Assembly (NCBI GenBank): GCA_002363865.1
Contig: DEWY01000004.1
Coordinates: forward strand, 62,001 to 126,000
Origin: Caulobacteraceae bacterium UBA3198
Lineage (GTDB): Bacteria; Pseudomonadota; Alphaproteobacteria; Caulobacterales; Caulobacteraceae
Length of the DNA stretch: 64,000 nt
Direction: 5' to 3'
Shown here: piece by piece, positions 53,337-63,074 of the stretch
Layout of the letters: each line of letters opens with the position of its first letter
Numbering within the stretch: position 1 is the stretch's first letter
Notes under the pieces: model-generated
The model's input: the letters and a program-made list of their open reading frames with translations, nothing else
What the model was told of the DNA's origin: nothing
Databases searched by the model: none
Made by a program: the position numbers and the translations under genes

Positions 53337-54374
53337 ATGAACGACACTTTCAGCGAAGACAAGGCGCCCCCTGCGCTGAGCGTCGTCATCGTCGCCTATA
53401 ATAGCGGCGCGACCCTGGGCCGTTGCGTGGCGGCGCTGGCCGCCCAGACCTATGCCGATTTCGAGCTGCTGATCGTCGACAACGCCTCTCCGCAGCGGGA
53501 AGCCGGGCCGGCGGCCCAGGCCCTTCCAGGCGCGCGTGTCATCGAGGCGGGAGACAACCTGGGCTTCGCCGGCGGGGTCAATCTGGGGGCGCGGGCGGCC
53601 CGGGGCCGTTGGCTGGTGCTGCTCAATCCCGACGCCTATCCTGATCCCGACTGGCTGGAGCAGTTGGTGACGGCCAGCCGCCGCCATCCCAAGGTGGCGT
53701 CCTTCACCTCTCGCCAGGTCATGGCCCAGGACCGCAGCGTGCTGGATGGCCTGGGCGATGTCATGTCGGCGCCGGCCATCCCCTATCGCGGCGGCTATCT
53801 GTCGCCAGACCCCGGCGACTCGCCGGAGGGCGAGGTGTTCTCCCCCTGTGGCGCGGCGATGATGGTCGACCGGGCGCTGTTCCTGAGGCTCGGCGGCCTG
53901 GACGAGGACTTCTTCTGCTATTGCGAGGATGTGGACTTCGGCTACCGGCTGCAGCTGGTCGGGGAGCCCACCCTGCTGGTCCCGGCCGCCGTGGTCGCCC
54001 ATGAAGGCTCGGCCTCGTCGGGGGGTCCGAAATCCGAGTTCGCCGTCTTCCATGGCACGCGCAACCGTTTCTGGGTGCTGGTCAAGAACACGCCTCTACT
54101 GCTGCTGCCCGTGATCCTGCCGCTGCATCTGCTGGCCTTCGCCGTGGTCAGCCTGCGGCCTCAGAACCGGCCGCTGCTGGAGGTCACCTGGCGGGGTTTC
54201 AAGGCCGCCCTGGCGGGATTAGGGCCCATCTGGACAAGCCGGCGCCGAACCCAGGCCCAGCGTCGGGCCTCAGCGCTTCAGATCGCCCGGTCCATGACCT
54301 GGGACCCCAAGGACCTGTCAGGCCGCCGGGCGGTCATTCGCCCGCTGCGGCCCAGTCGACGAGGCGCGCCATGA
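53337..54374 (+). CDS. Glycosyltransferase family 2 protein
   Basis: 345 residues from ATG 53337. GT-A fold with SVVIVAYNSGATLGRCVAAL at residues 15-34, the IVDNASPQ loop, LLNPDAYPDPDWL carrying the metal-binding aspartates, and DEDFFCYCEDVDFGYRL. A hydrophobic stretch near residues 245-280 suggests membrane attachment. This pattern resembles rhamnosyl- or similar transferases, which fits the neighbouring rfbC. The last 41 bases overlap the 3' end of argE on the other strand. Confidence 0.88.
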   Translation: MNDTFSEDKAPPALSVVIVAYNSGATLGRCVAALAAQTYADFELLIVDNASPQREAGPAAQALPGARVIEAGDNLGFAGGVNLGARAARGRWLVLLNPDAYPDPDWLEQLVTASRRHPKVASFTSRQVMAQDRSVLDGLGDVMSAPAIPYRGGYLSPDPGDSPEGEVFSPCGAAMMVDRALFLRLGGLDEDFFCYCEDVDFGYRLQLVGEPTLLVPAAVVAHEGSASSGGPKSEFAVFHGTRNRFWVLVKNTPLLLLPVILPLHLLAFAVVSLRPQNRPLLEVTWRGFKAALAGLGPIWTSRRRTQAQRRASALQIARSMTWDPKDLSGRRAVIRPLRPSRRGAP

Positions 54375-55512
54375 AGGCCCCGCCCCGCTCCATCTGAGAG
54401 ACCTCCACGAATTCGTCCGGCTGATGGGCCTGGTCGATGGAGCCCGGGCCGCAGATGACGGTTGAGAATCCCGCCTCCTGGAACTGGCCCGCCTCAGCGG
54501 CGAAGGCCACCACTCGGGCCGGACCATTGTCGCCAGCCAGCCGTCGGGCGAAGGCCTCGGCGGCGCCGTCGGTCTCCGGGGCCAGAGGCGGGGTGTGCGA
54601 GCGCTGGACCACCTCGACGCCGGTGTCTGGGAAGCGGGCCTTGAGCGCGGCGTCGGCAGCCGCGCAGGCCTCGAAGAAGGGCGCCAGCACCGCCTTGGGG
54701 TCGAGGCCCGGCGGGCTGCGCAGATCGAACAGGAAGACGCATTCGCGGGCCAGGATGTTCACCGCGGTTCCGCCGTTCATCTGGCCGACGGTGAGCGTCG
54801 CGTGCTTGGGCGTGAACAGCGAGGCCGGGTCGGCGTCGCGCTCCAGCTGCTCGGCCAGGTCACACAGCATCCCCATGAGGCGGATGGCGACCATATTGGC
54901 CGAGGCGCCCAGCTGGGTCTGGCTGGAATGGGCCTCATGGCCGCGCACGGTCACCCGGAAGGTGTTGATCCCCTTGTGGCCGCTGACCGCCTCCATATTG
55001 GTGGGCTCGCCGACCACGACGAGGGCCGGTCTCGGCAGCTCGCTGGCGATGATGCGGATCATGTCCGGGGCGCCGATACAGCCCACCTCCTCGTCATAGG
55101 AGAAGGCCAGGTGGACCGGCTTCTTCGGCTGGGCCGCGAGGATGTCGGGGATGGCCGCCAGGGAGAGGGCCAGGAAGCCCTTCATGTCGCAGGTCCCACG
55201 GCCGTAAAGGCGACCGTCCCGGGGAGTCACCTGGAAGGGATCCGACGTCCAGGGCTGGCCGTCCACCGGCACCACGTCGGTATGACCCGACAGCACCACC
55301 CCGCCGGGGATGTCCGGCCCGATGGTGGCGATCAGGTTGGACTTGGTCCCGTCAGCGTTGGGGACCCGCCGGTGGGCCACGCCATGGCCGTCGAGATAGG
55401 CCTCGACCCATTCGATCAGGGCCAGATTGGAGAGCCGCGAGGTGGTGTCAAAGGCGACCAGGCGCTCAAGAATTTCGAGGGCGCGCGGCGTGAGGGTCTG
55501 GGAGGATGACAT
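54334..55512 (-). CDS. argE: Acetylornithine deacetylase
   Basis: M20-family zinc hydrolase producing ornithine. It has 392 residues: zinc ligands in SGHTDVVPVDGQPW and GRGTCDMKGFLAL, catalytic glutamate in FSYDEEVGCIGAPD, dimerisation domain near residues 185-290, and ligand segment GPGSIDQAHQPDEFV. DapE is less likely given NADGTKSNLIATIGP and overall pattern. Confidence 0.92.
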   Translation of the reverse strand: MSSSQTLTPRALEILERLVAFDTTSRLSNLALIEWVEAYLDGHGVAHRRVPNADGTKSNLIATIGPDIPGGVVLSGHTDVVPVDGQPWTSDPFQVTPRDGRLYGRGTCDMKGFLALSLAAIPDILAAQPKKPVHLAFSYDEEVGCIGAPDMIRIIASELPRPALVVVGEPTNMEAVSGHKGINTFRVTVRGHEAHSSQTQLGASANMVAIRLMGMLCDLAEQLERDADPASLFTPKHATLTVGQMNGGTAVNILARECVFLFDLRSPPGLDPKAVLAPFFEACAAADAALKARFPDTGVEVVQRSHTPPLAPETDGAAEAFARRLAGDNGPARVVAFAAEAGQFQEAGFSTVICGPGSIDQAHQPDEFVEVSQMERGGAFMARLVDWAAAGE

Positions 55513-55714
55513 AGGGCCAGCCTAGACCTCCGGGCGCTGCGGCTCCAGACGTCATCGGCCCTGGAGAAATTCCCCGAATCGGGCGCCAAGGCGGTGGACT
55601 GTCCGTCAGATGGGCGCTCGGACGGCCTGCTTTTCACACAGCGTTAAGGGCCGGTCACCATGATCGCTCGCGTCTTGAGGGTGACCGCTCGGGACGCAAT
55701 CCAGGGTTCCCGCC

Positions 55715-57433
55715 ATGAGTTCTGAGTCCCCCACGCCCCCCCGGTGGGTCGATGTGGCGAGGTTTCGCAGGCGCGACGCCCGGGTCATCCTGCCTCTGAC
55801 TCTGCTGGCGGCCCTGGGCAGCCTGCTCTGGCTGCCCTTCGCCATTTCCGCGACCTGGTTCGCCGCAAACCTGACCCTTCTGCTGATCAATCAGGCCCTC
55901 TGCCGCCGCGTGCTCGCCGCCCCCTCGCCCGGACCAGGCGCCGAGCGGGCCCTGGCCGCCTTTACCCTTTTGGAGACCTTGGCCTATGGGGCCATGCCGC
56001 TGGCCATGCTGATGACCGGCGATCAGACCGCCGCCGTCGCCGCCATGGCCATGATCGGCGCGGTCGCCCTCAGCGGCGCGGCCGAGCTGCCCGCCTCGCG
56101 CCTGATCAGCGGCGCCGCCCTGGTGGCCATCGGCGTCATGGCGCTGGCGGGGCTGGTCTTCAGCCCCCATGACGGAAGCTGGCCGACGGTGCTCGTGGCC
56201 GCCGTCGCCCTGGCCGGCATGTTCGCCTATGTGCTGGAGGCCGCCCTACACCGCGAAGCCATCGAAGGCGCCCTGGCCGAAGCCCTGGAGCGTGCCCGGG
56301 CCGGCGAACGGGCGGCGGAGAGGGCCAACGCCGCCAAGAGCGCCTTTCTGGCCACCATGAGCCACGAAATCCGCACGCCGCTGAATGGCGTGCTGGGCAT
56401 GAGCCAGGTCATGGCCCGCGACGAGCTGACCCCGCCGCAGCGCGACCGGCTGGACGTGATCCGCCAGTCCGGGGAGGCCCTGACCGCCCTGCTGAACAAT
56501 GTCCTGGACCTGTCGAAGATCGAGGCCGGCCAGATGGAGGTGGAAGCCATCCCCTTCGCCCTGGCCGATATTCTGGAGCCCGCCCACGCCGCCTTCGCCG
56601 CCCTGGCCGCCGACAAGGGCCTGCGGTTGGACCTGGACGTGAAGGACAGCGCCCAAGGCGTCTTCCAGGGGGACCCGACTCGCCTGCGGCAGGTGGTCTA
56701 CAATCTGTTGTCCAACGCCGTGAAGTTCACCGACGAAGGCGTGATCACCCTGGGCGCCGAGGCTGACCAGGGTGACCTTCGGCTTTGGGTCGCCGACACC
56801 GGGCCGGGCATGACCGGCGCGGAGCTGCGCCGCCTGTTCGTCCGCTTCGCCCAGCTGGACGCCGCCACCACCCGCCGCTACGGCGGCACGGGCCTGGGCC
56901 TGGCCATCTCCCAGGAGCTGTGCGCCCTGATGGGCGGAACGCTGGAGGCCACCAGCACCCCGGGGGAGGGCTCCACCTTCACCCTGGTTTTGCCCGTGAT
57001 CCGGCTGGAGCACGCCGCCGAGCCCCGTGAGCCGACGACCAACGTCCCCAAAGGCGCCCTGGCCGGACTCCGCGTGCTGGCCGCCGAAGACAACCGGGTC
57101 AATCAGGTGGTGCTGCGCGCGCTGCTGGCGCCGCTCGGGGTCGAGCCGGTCATGGTCGCCGACGGCGCCGCGGCCGTGGCCGCCTGGGAGGCCGGCGAAT
57201 GGGATCTGGTCCTGATGGATGTGCGCATGCCGGTGATGGACGGCATGGCCGCCACCGCCGCCATCCGCGGCCGGGAACGGAGTCTGGGTCGCCGGCGGAC
57301 TCCGATCATCGGCCTCTCGGCCGACGCCATGGATCACCAGGTGAACGAGCTGCTGGCCGCCGGCATGGACAGCCATGTCAGCAAACCCATCGATGTCACC
57401 CGGCTCTACGGGGCGCTCGAGGCCGCCCTCTAG
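55715..57433 (+). CDS. Membrane hybrid sensor histidine kinase/response regulator
   Basis: 572 residues. Five or six hydrophobic segments fill residues ~25-180 with no large periplasmic loop, then a coiled linker, HisKA with H217 in TMSHEIRTPLNGV, HATPase with NLLSNAVKFTDEG, DTGPGMTG and GGTGLGLAIS, and a C-terminal receiver with phospho-acceptor D502 in LVLMDVRMPVMDG and SKPI. No output domain, so it probably passes phosphate to a histidine phosphotransferase encoded elsewhere. Signal unknown. Its stop overlaps the FKBP stop by three bases. Confidence 0.93.
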   Translation: MSSESPTPPRWVDVARFRRRDARVILPLTLLAALGSLLWLPFAISATWFAANLTLLLINQALCRRVLAAPSPGPGAERALAAFTLLETLAYGAMPLAMLMTGDQTAAVAAMAMIGAVALSGAAELPASRLISGAALVAIGVMALAGLVFSPHDGSWPTVLVAAVALAGMFAYVLEAALHREAIEGALAEALERARAGERAAERANAAKSAFLATMSHEIRTPLNGVLGMSQVMARDELTPPQRDRLDVIRQSGEALTALLNNVLDLSKIEAGQMEVEAIPFALADILEPAHAAFAALAADKGLRLDLDVKDSAQGVFQGDPTRLRQVVYNLLSNAVKFTDEGVITLGAEADQGDLRLWVADTGPGMTGAELRRLFVRFAQLDAATTRRYGGTGLGLAISQELCALMGGTLEATSTPGEGSTFTLVLPVIRLEHAAEPREPTTNVPKGALAGLRVLAAEDNRVNQVVLRALLAPLGVEPVMVADGAAAVAAWEAGEWDLVLMDVRMPVMDGMAATAAIRGRERSLGRRRTPIIGLSADAMDHQVNELLAAGMDSHVSKPIDVTRLYGALEAAL

Positions 57434-57915
57434 CCCCGCTGGACCCGGCCGGGGCCGGGCAGGACGTCGATCAGCTCGATGCGGAAGATCAGCACGCTAT
57501 TGGGCGGGATCGGGCCCTGGCCGGACTCCCCATAGCCCATCTCCGGCGGCACGGTGATGATCCACTCGTCGCCGGGCCGCATCATCGGCAGCACTTCGAG
57601 CCAGGCCGGGATCAGGCCCGCCAGAGGCATGGCCGCGGGCACGCCGCGCTCGTAGGAGGAGTCGAACACCTCCCCGTCGGCCAGCTTGCCCTCATAGTGG
57701 ACCTTGACCTCATCGCCCGGGCTCGGCTTCAGGCCGTCTGCGGGGCCGGACCGCACGACCTCGTACTGGACGCCCGACGGCAGGGTCTCGACCCCCGCGC
57801 GCTCGGCGTTCTCTTCCATATAGATCTTGGCCTCGGACGCCGCCTCGCCCCCTTGCGGGGAACAGGCGACCAGGGCCAGGGCCGCGGCCAGGGCGAGCAG
57901 GGGAGCGAGCATCAC
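57430..57915 (-). CDS. FKBP-type peptidyl-prolyl isomerase, lipoprotein
   Basis: 161 residues. N-terminal lipoprotein signal with lipobox LVACS near residue 18, so likely anchored to a membrane facing the periplasm. FKBP domain: GDEVKVHYEGKLADGEVFDSSYERG, MRPGDEWIITVPPEMGYGE, PPNSVLIFRIELIDV. Assists folding of envelope proteins. Confidence 0.92.
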   Translation of the reverse strand: MMLAPLLALAAALALVACSPQGGEAASEAKIYMEENAERAGVETLPSGVQYEVVRSGPADGLKPSPGDEVKVHYEGKLADGEVFDSSYERGVPAAMPLAGLIPAWLEVLPMMRPGDEWIITVPPEMGYGESGQGPIPPNSVLIFRIELIDVLPGPGRVQRG

Positions 57916-57954
57916 GGGCGTCCTTGGGTGACGAGGGTCTTGGCGGGATATGGG

Positions 57955-59163
57955 CTAGACGGCCCGCGGCGGATAGCCCCGCTCACGCAGAGCGTCCATG
58001 ATTTCCTGGGTGTGACGGGCGTCGCGGGTCTCGATCATGATGTCGAACTCCGCCCCCTTGGCCGGCACGTCCAGGGCCAGGCGGTTGTGCGCCACCTCGA
58101 CGATATTGGCGCCCATCTGGCCGATGATGGCTGACACATTGGCCAGGAGACCCGGCCGGTCGTCGCCGATGATCCGCAGGGACACGAGCCGTTGTTCGCG
58201 GACCAGCTCCCGGGTCAGGACCGAGGCCAGCAGCCGGGTGTCGATATTGCCGCCGGTGATGATCAGACCGGCCTTCTTGCCGCGGAATCGTTCCGGATAG
58301 GCCAGCAGCCCAGCCAGGGCCGCGGCGCCGGCGCCTTCGGAGACGGTCTTCTCCACATTGCAGTAGAGGGCCACCGCGCGCTCGAAGAAGGGCTCCTCGA
58401 CCAGCAGGACCTCATCGATCAGGGGGCGGGCGACCCCATAGCTGACATCACCTACCTGCTTGACGGCGATGCCCTCGGCGATGGTCGCCCCCCCGGTTCC
58501 GCTGGCCCCGTTCACGCCGCGCATGCGGGCGGTGAAGGAGGGATACATGGCCGGCTCCAGGCCGACGACCTGGATACCTGGCCGCATATGTTTGGCCGCC
58601 GTGGCGCAACCGGCGATCAGTCCGCCGCCGCCGATGGGGATGGGCAGGACGTCGAGGTCAGGCACATCCTCCAGCATCTCTAGGGCCACCGTGCCCTGTC
58701 CGGCCATCACGTCCAGGTCGTTGAAGGGGTGCACAAAGACGAGGTCGCGTTCCTCGCAGATCTGCTTGGCCTTGCCCGAGGCCTCGTCGTAGCCGTCGCC
58801 TTCGAGCACCACCTCGGCGCCGAACGCCCGGGTCTGCTGCACCTTCACGAAGGGGGTCGAGCGGGGCATGACGATGGTCACGGGGATGCCCAGACGGGCG
58901 GCGTGATAGGCCAGGCCCTGGCTATGATTGCCCGCTGAGGCGGCGATGACGCCGCGCTTCTTCTCAGCGTCGGTCAGCTGCAGCAGCTTGTTGAGCGCCC
59001 CGCGCTCCTTATAGGCGGCGGTGAACTGCTGGTTCTCGAACTTCACCCACACCTCAGCCCCGGTAATCTCCGACAGCGTCTTCGACAGGCGGCACGGGGT
59101 GCGCTCGATGTGGCCGTTCAGCCGGTCGGCTGCGGCGCGGATGTCGTCGATGGAAAGCGTCAT
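57955..59163 (-). CDS. ilvA: Threonine ammonia-lyase (catabolic/short type with ACT domain)
   Basis: PLP enzyme turning threonine into 2-oxobutyrate for isoleucine synthesis or catabolism. It has 402 residues; PLP lysine K52 in QFTAAYKERGA, phosphate loop IPIGGGGLIAGCA, and one ACT regulatory domain from ~residue 325 (SLRIIGDDRPGLLANVSAII). A single ACT of this type matches the short TdcB/IlvA form of many alphaproteobacteria. Confidence 0.92.
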   Translation of the reverse strand: MTLSIDDIRAAADRLNGHIERTPCRLSKTLSEITGAEVWVKFENQQFTAAYKERGALNKLLQLTDAEKKRGVIAASAGNHSQGLAYHAARLGIPVTIVMPRSTPFVKVQQTRAFGAEVVLEGDGYDEASGKAKQICEERDLVFVHPFNDLDVMAGQGTVALEMLEDVPDLDVLPIPIGGGGLIAGCATAAKHMRPGIQVVGLEPAMYPSFTARMRGVNGASGTGGATIAEGIAVKQVGDVSYGVARPLIDEVLLVEEPFFERAVALYCNVEKTVSEGAGAAALAGLLAYPERFRGKKAGLIITGGNIDTRLLASVLTRELVREQRLVSLRIIGDDRPGLLANVSAIIGQMGANIVEVAHNRLALDVPAKGAEFDIMIETRDARHTQEIMDALRERGYPPRAV

Positions 59164-59245
59164 AGGGATCGGAGGTCCGGGGAGGCCGCCCGAGGCAGGG
59201 GCGGAAAGGCCGGCAACCTATCGGGCGCGGGCGCCCTTCGCAATG

Positions 59246-60355
59246 TCAGGCCGAGCGCAGGCCGCGCAGGCGGTCGACCCGGCGCATGGCTTTGCCCGGC
59301 AGCTCCGACACGCCGCCCAGCGGCAGGGACTCCGCCGCCCGTCTCAGACTGTAGGCGGCCTGCCGCAGCAGGGTGGCTGGAGAGAGCACGCCGACAAAGC
59401 CGTGGCCAACGCTGACCTGGGCGTTGGCCAGCTCGCGTTTGAAGCGGTAATCGCCGGCCCCGAGGTCCAGGCGGTGATAGGGGGTGGTCTCCATCCAGCG
59501 CAGGATGTCCTGGAACAGGAGCAGGCCCGGCGAATAGCGGTCGAAGGCCGGATCATGGGCGATCAGCCAGCCATGAATGGTGCGGGCGCCGCGCAGGTGC
59601 AGGTGCACCGCCGCCAACTTGCCACCGATGTGCAGGCTAAACAGCGCGCCGCCGAAGTCCGGGTCGCGGCTCTCGAACAGGTCGGAAATCAGACGCCGGG
59701 TCCAGCCGGGCTGGAAGATGTCGAACTGGCCGGTGGCCTTCAACTGGGCCCGCTTCCAGGCGATCAGCTGGTCATAGTCGCTGGAGGCGCGGCTGAAGGG
59801 GGTGAAGACCACCTCGCCCAGCTCCCGCTGCGCCTTGCGGCGTTTCTTGTCGCAGTCCTTGAGCAGGCCGATGCCGGCGGCCCGCCGCTCGGCGGCGTAG
59901 GCCTCGTAGCTGGGGCCTATGTCGGCCACCTGCGAGAGGGACTCCCCGTGGGAGAAGCCCTGGAAAGGGCCGGTGGCGTCCAGCATGTGGCAGAAGTCGA
60001 GGCGCTGGACTCCCAGGGCGGCGACGATCTCGCGGGCGCTGACCTCCAGGCCGGGGGCGGCCACCAGACCCTGATAGTCGCAGAGCGGCGCGCCCACGGG
60101 CAGGGCTGTGGCGCCGCCCACATGAACAGCCATGAATCCCAGGTCCTCACTACCCTGGCGCGCCACCGCCACGCGCACGCCACGGGCCTCCGTAGCGCCC
60201 CGGGCCTGGGCCCGCTCCACCGCCCGCGCCCAGTGAGGCGACAGGAAGGGGCTGTCATAGGTGATGTCCTGCTGGCCCTGCAGTTCGCTCCACCGGGCCA
60301 ACCGCGCCGGCGTCAGGTCCTGGGGACGGACGACCTCGATCTGCAGGGCGGGCAT
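59246..60355 (-). CDS. GNAT-type (BioF2/CelD-like) acyltransferase, possibly HfsK-like
   Basis: 369 residues with the double-GNAT FemAB/BcsL-like layout. Seen: SPFLSPHWARAVERAQ, CDKKRRKAQRELG, LHIGGKLAAVHLHLRG, YSPGLLLFQDILRWM and YHRLDLGAGDYRFKREL in the C-terminal GNAT half. In Caulobacter the holdfast modifier HfsK belongs to this family; exopolysaccharide acylation is therefore plausible, but no other holdfast gene is nearby. Confidence 0.8.
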   Translation of the reverse strand: MPALQIEVVRPQDLTPARLARWSELQGQQDITYDSPFLSPHWARAVERAQARGATEARGVRVAVARQGSEDLGFMAVHVGGATALPVGAPLCDYQGLVAAPGLEVSAREIVAALGVQRLDFCHMLDATGPFQGFSHGESLSQVADIGPSYEAYAAERRAAGIGLLKDCDKKRRKAQRELGEVVFTPFSRASSDYDQLIAWKRAQLKATGQFDIFQPGWTRRLISDLFESRDPDFGGALFSLHIGGKLAAVHLHLRGARTIHGWLIAHDPAFDRYSPGLLLFQDILRWMETTPYHRLDLGAGDYRFKRELANAQVSVGHGFVGVLSPATLLRQAAYSLRRAAESLPLGGVSELPGKAMRRVDRLRGLRSA

Positions 60356-60437
60356 GGAGGCGGGGTTACTCGAAAGGGTTGCGTTCGAGCCATCCTACGC
60401 GCCCAAGGGTTTCCGACGGGTTGCGAAAATCCGCCGT

Positions 60438-62297
60438 TCAGGCCGCGCCGCGGTTTTCCCAGTCCACATCGAATTCCGACACCAGATGCCCCGGCGCCAC
60501 CTCAGTCAGGCGGGGGGTGTAGATAGGCGCCAGGGGATCGACGCTGACCCGCGAGGGCAGGAAGCGCAGGGCCGCGGCCGGGTCCATGGGGCTGGGGGGC
60601 TCGCCGGTCAGCTTCAGCCTCTGGCGGTTGCGCTCCCGCTCGGGGTCCGGGATCGGGGCGGCCGACAGCAGAGCGCGGGTGTAGGGGTGCTGGGGATCGG
60701 CATAGAGCCTGTCGCGGTCAGCCATCTCCATCACCCGGCCCAGGAACAGCACCATCACCCGGTGGCTGATCTCGCGGACCACCGCCAGGTCGTGGCTGAT
60801 GAAGATCATCGCCAGGCCCATCTCCTTCTGCAGGTCGATGAGCAGGTCGATGATCTGGGCGCGAATAGAGACATCCAGGGCCGAGACCGCCTCGTCGCAG
60901 ATCACCAGCTTGGGCTTCAGGATCATGGCCCGGGCGATGCCCACCCGCTGGTTCTGACCACCCGACAGCTCGTGCGGATAGCGGTTGATCAGCTCGGGCG
61001 AGAGGCCGGCGCGGGACATCATGCCGGCCACCTCGGCGTCCCGGGCGTCGCGATTCAGCTGCGGGGCGAAGATCTTCAGGGGTTCGGCGATGGAATCGCC
61101 GATGGTCATCCGCGGGTCGAGGCTGGCCAGCGGGTCCTGGAAGACGATCTGCAGGTCCTTGCGGGCCGCCCGCATCTCGGCCTTCTGGGCGTGGGTGATG
61201 TCGCGGCCCATCAGGGTGACGACCCCGTCGGTGGGCTTGACCAGATTCAGCACCGCCCGCGAGAGGGTGGACTTGCCGCAGCCGCTCTCGCCCACCACGC
61301 CCAGGGTCTCCCCCTGACGCACGTCGAAGGAGACGCCGTCCACGGCCCGCAGCTGGCGCATGCCGCCCAGCAGCCCCTGGCGGATGGGGAACCAGACCTT
61401 GACGTCCTGGGCCTCGATGACCACCGGCGCATCGGCCGCCACCGGCGCGACGGTGGGCCGGCCGCCGCGGTCGGCGCGGTCCAGGCGCGGAATCGCCTCA
61501 AGCAGGTCGCGGGTGTACTGGACCTTGGGGGCGGCGAAGAGCTCGCGCACCGGCCCCTCCTCCACATACTGACCATCTTTCATCACGCAGACCCGGTCGG
61601 CGAGACGGGCGATGACCCCCATGTCGTGGGTGATCAGCACCATAGCGGTGCCGGTCTCGCGGCCCAGCTCGGCCATCAAATCGAGGATCTCGGCCTGGAC
61701 GGTGACGTCCAGCGCCGTGGTGGGCTCGTCGGCGATCAGCAGTTCGGGGCCGCCGGCCATGGCCGCGGCCACCATCACCCGCTGACGCATGCCGCCGGAC
61801 AGCTCGTGCGGATACTGGCGCAGGCGCCGGGCGGCGTCGGGGATGCGCACATGGTCAAGCCACTGGCGCGCCCTGGCCATGGCGTCGCCAGCCGACAGGC
61901 CCAGGTGCAGCCGCAGGGGCTCAGCGATCTGTTCGCCGATCCGCACATGGGGGGTGAGCGCCGTGAGCGGGTCCTGGAAGATCATGGTCATCTTTGAGCC
62001 GCGCAGGCGGTTCAGGGCCCGCGGTTTCAGCCCCAGGATCTCCTGACCCTGGAAGCGCACCGAGCCGGTGGCCCGGCCGTTCTGGGCCAGCAGGCCCATG
62101 ACCGTCATGAAGGTCTGGCTCTTGCCCGAACCGCTTTCGCCCACCACGCCGAGGGTCTCGCCCCGGGCCACCTGCAGGCTCACCCCACGCACGGCCTGGA
62201 CGGCGCCGTCATGGGTGTCGAAGGTGACCTTCAAATCATTGATCGCCAGGACGGGGACGGCGGGGTCCGACACGGACGGGGACTTGGGCTCGGACAA
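60438..62297 (-). CDS. Dual ATP-binding protein of a peptide/nickel-type ABC importer
   Basis: About 619 residues, two fused ATPase domains of the DppD/DppF (YejF-like) kind. Domain 1: Walker A GESGSGKSQ, signature LSGGMRQRVM, Walker B LIADEPTTALD. Domain 2: GESGCGKST, LSGGQNQRVGIARAM, VICDEAVSALD. Each is followed by the oligopeptide/dipeptide C-terminal extension. TTG 62295-62297 with GGAG nine bases upstream is preferred; an ATG at 62358-62360 leaves only 44 bases to the divergent gene. No permease or binding-protein gene is visible here. Confidence 0.9.
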   Translation of the reverse strand: MSEPKSPSVSDPAVPVLAINDLKVTFDTHDGAVQAVRGVSLQVARGETLGVVGESGSGKSQTFMTVMGLLAQNGRATGSVRFQGQEILGLKPRALNRLRGSKMTMIFQDPLTALTPHVRIGEQIAEPLRLHLGLSAGDAMARARQWLDHVRIPDAARRLRQYPHELSGGMRQRVMVAAAMAGGPELLIADEPTTALDVTVQAEILDLMAELGRETGTAMVLITHDMGVIARLADRVCVMKDGQYVEEGPVRELFAAPKVQYTRDLLEAIPRLDRADRGGRPTVAPVAADAPVVIEAQDVKVWFPIRQGLLGGMRQLRAVDGVSFDVRQGETLGVVGESGCGKSTLSRAVLNLVKPTDGVVTLMGRDITHAQKAEMRAARKDLQIVFQDPLASLDPRMTIGDSIAEPLKIFAPQLNRDARDAEVAGMMSRAGLSPELINRYPHELSGGQNQRVGIARAMILKPKLVICDEAVSALDVSIRAQIIDLLIDLQKEMGLAMIFISHDLAVVREISHRVMVLFLGRVMEMADRDRLYADPQHPYTRALLSAAPIPDPERERNRQRLKLTGEPPSPMDPAAALRFLPSRVSVDPLAPIYTPRLTEVAPGHLVSEFDVDWENRGAA

Positions 62298-62404
62298 GGG
62301 GACGGACTCCAGATCGTTTCGCCGGCGACCATAGACCGCCGCCGCCCGCTTGTGAAACAACCGCCGCCGGGGTCCCGCCGCCCCACGAGCCTTCAGAGGA
62401 GCCC

Positions 62405-62935
62405 ATGGCCGCCGACGCCGAAAAACGCACCAGACCCGCCCTTTTCCTGGACCGGGACGGGGTGCTGAATGTCGATCATGGCTATGTCTACCGCTGGGCA
62501 GACTTCGCCTGGATCGACGGCGCCAAGGCCGTGATCGCCGCCTTCAACCGGGCCGGCTGGTGGGTCTTCGTGGTCACCAACCAGTCCGGCGTCGGGCGGG
62601 GCTATTACACCGAGGCCGACATGCACGCCCTGCACGCGGCCATGGCCGAGGACCTGGCCAGGGATGGGGCGCGGATCGACGCCTTCTACCATTGCCCGCA
62701 CCATCCCGAGGCGGTGACGGAGACCTATCGGCATCCCGATCCGCCTGATCGCAAGCCCAATCCCGGCATGCTGCTGCGGGCCATGGCCGACTGGCCGGTG
62801 GACCGCGCCGCCTCCTTCATGATCGGCGACAAGCCCGGCGACATGGAGGCTGCCGCCCGGGCGGGCATTGAAGGCCTGCTGTTCGAAGGCGGCGACCTGT
62901 GCACCTTCCTGAAGGCCCAGGGCCGCCTGCCGTAA
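62405..62935 (+). CDS. HAD-family phosphatase, GmhB/HisB-N-like
   Basis: 176 residues. Nucleophile and acid/base aspartates in LFLDRDGVLNVDHGY, motif II VVTNQSGVGRG, motif IV MIGDKPGDMEAA. This is the layout of D-glycero-D-manno-heptose 1,7-bisphosphate phosphatase, a lipopolysaccharide-core enzyme. The GmhB zinc site is incomplete: CPHHPE is kept, but the later cysteine pair (CxC before RKP) is replaced by PDPPDRKP. Ribosome-binding site AGAGGAG just before ATG. Substrate uncertain. Confidence 0.82.
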   Translation: MAADAEKRTRPALFLDRDGVLNVDHGYVYRWADFAWIDGAKAVIAAFNRAGWWVFVVTNQSGVGRGYYTEADMHALHAAMAEDLARDGARIDAFYHCPHHPEAVTETYRHPDPPDRKPNPGMLLRAMADWPVDRAASFMIGDKPGDMEAAARAGIEGLLFEGGDLCTFLKAQGRLP

Positions 62936-62943
62936 CCCCTCCT

Positions 62944-63031
62944 CCGTCAACCTCGGGCTTGACCCGAGGGCCCATGCACACAGTCGATCGCCGGTGTTCA
63001 TGGATGGTCGGGTCAAGCCCGACCATGACGG
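62944..63031. repeat. Intergenic palindromic repeat, copy B
   Basis: Hairpin ATGGTCGGG (63004-63012), loop TCAAG, CCCGACCAT (63018-63026); preceded by a CCTCGGG/CCCGAGG stem. Near-identical to 41452-41540, and the end stem pair has changed from A-T to G-C. Between convergent genes. A piece of the second repeat type follows at 63041-63061. Confidence 0.85.
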
Positions 63032-63074
63032 GGAAACGGCGGTGCGAGCCTCGAAGGACGCACAGCCTGCGCCC

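Noticed and set aside
59021..60526. 501-residue plus-strand frame over ilvA start and the acyltransferase gene
   Set aside because: Shadow frame spanning two minus-strand genes.
60261..61997. 578-residue plus-strand frame over the dual ABC ATPase
   Set aside because: Shadow frame; the minus strand encodes two complete ATPase domains. The apparent internal similarity reflects the two repeated ATPase halves.
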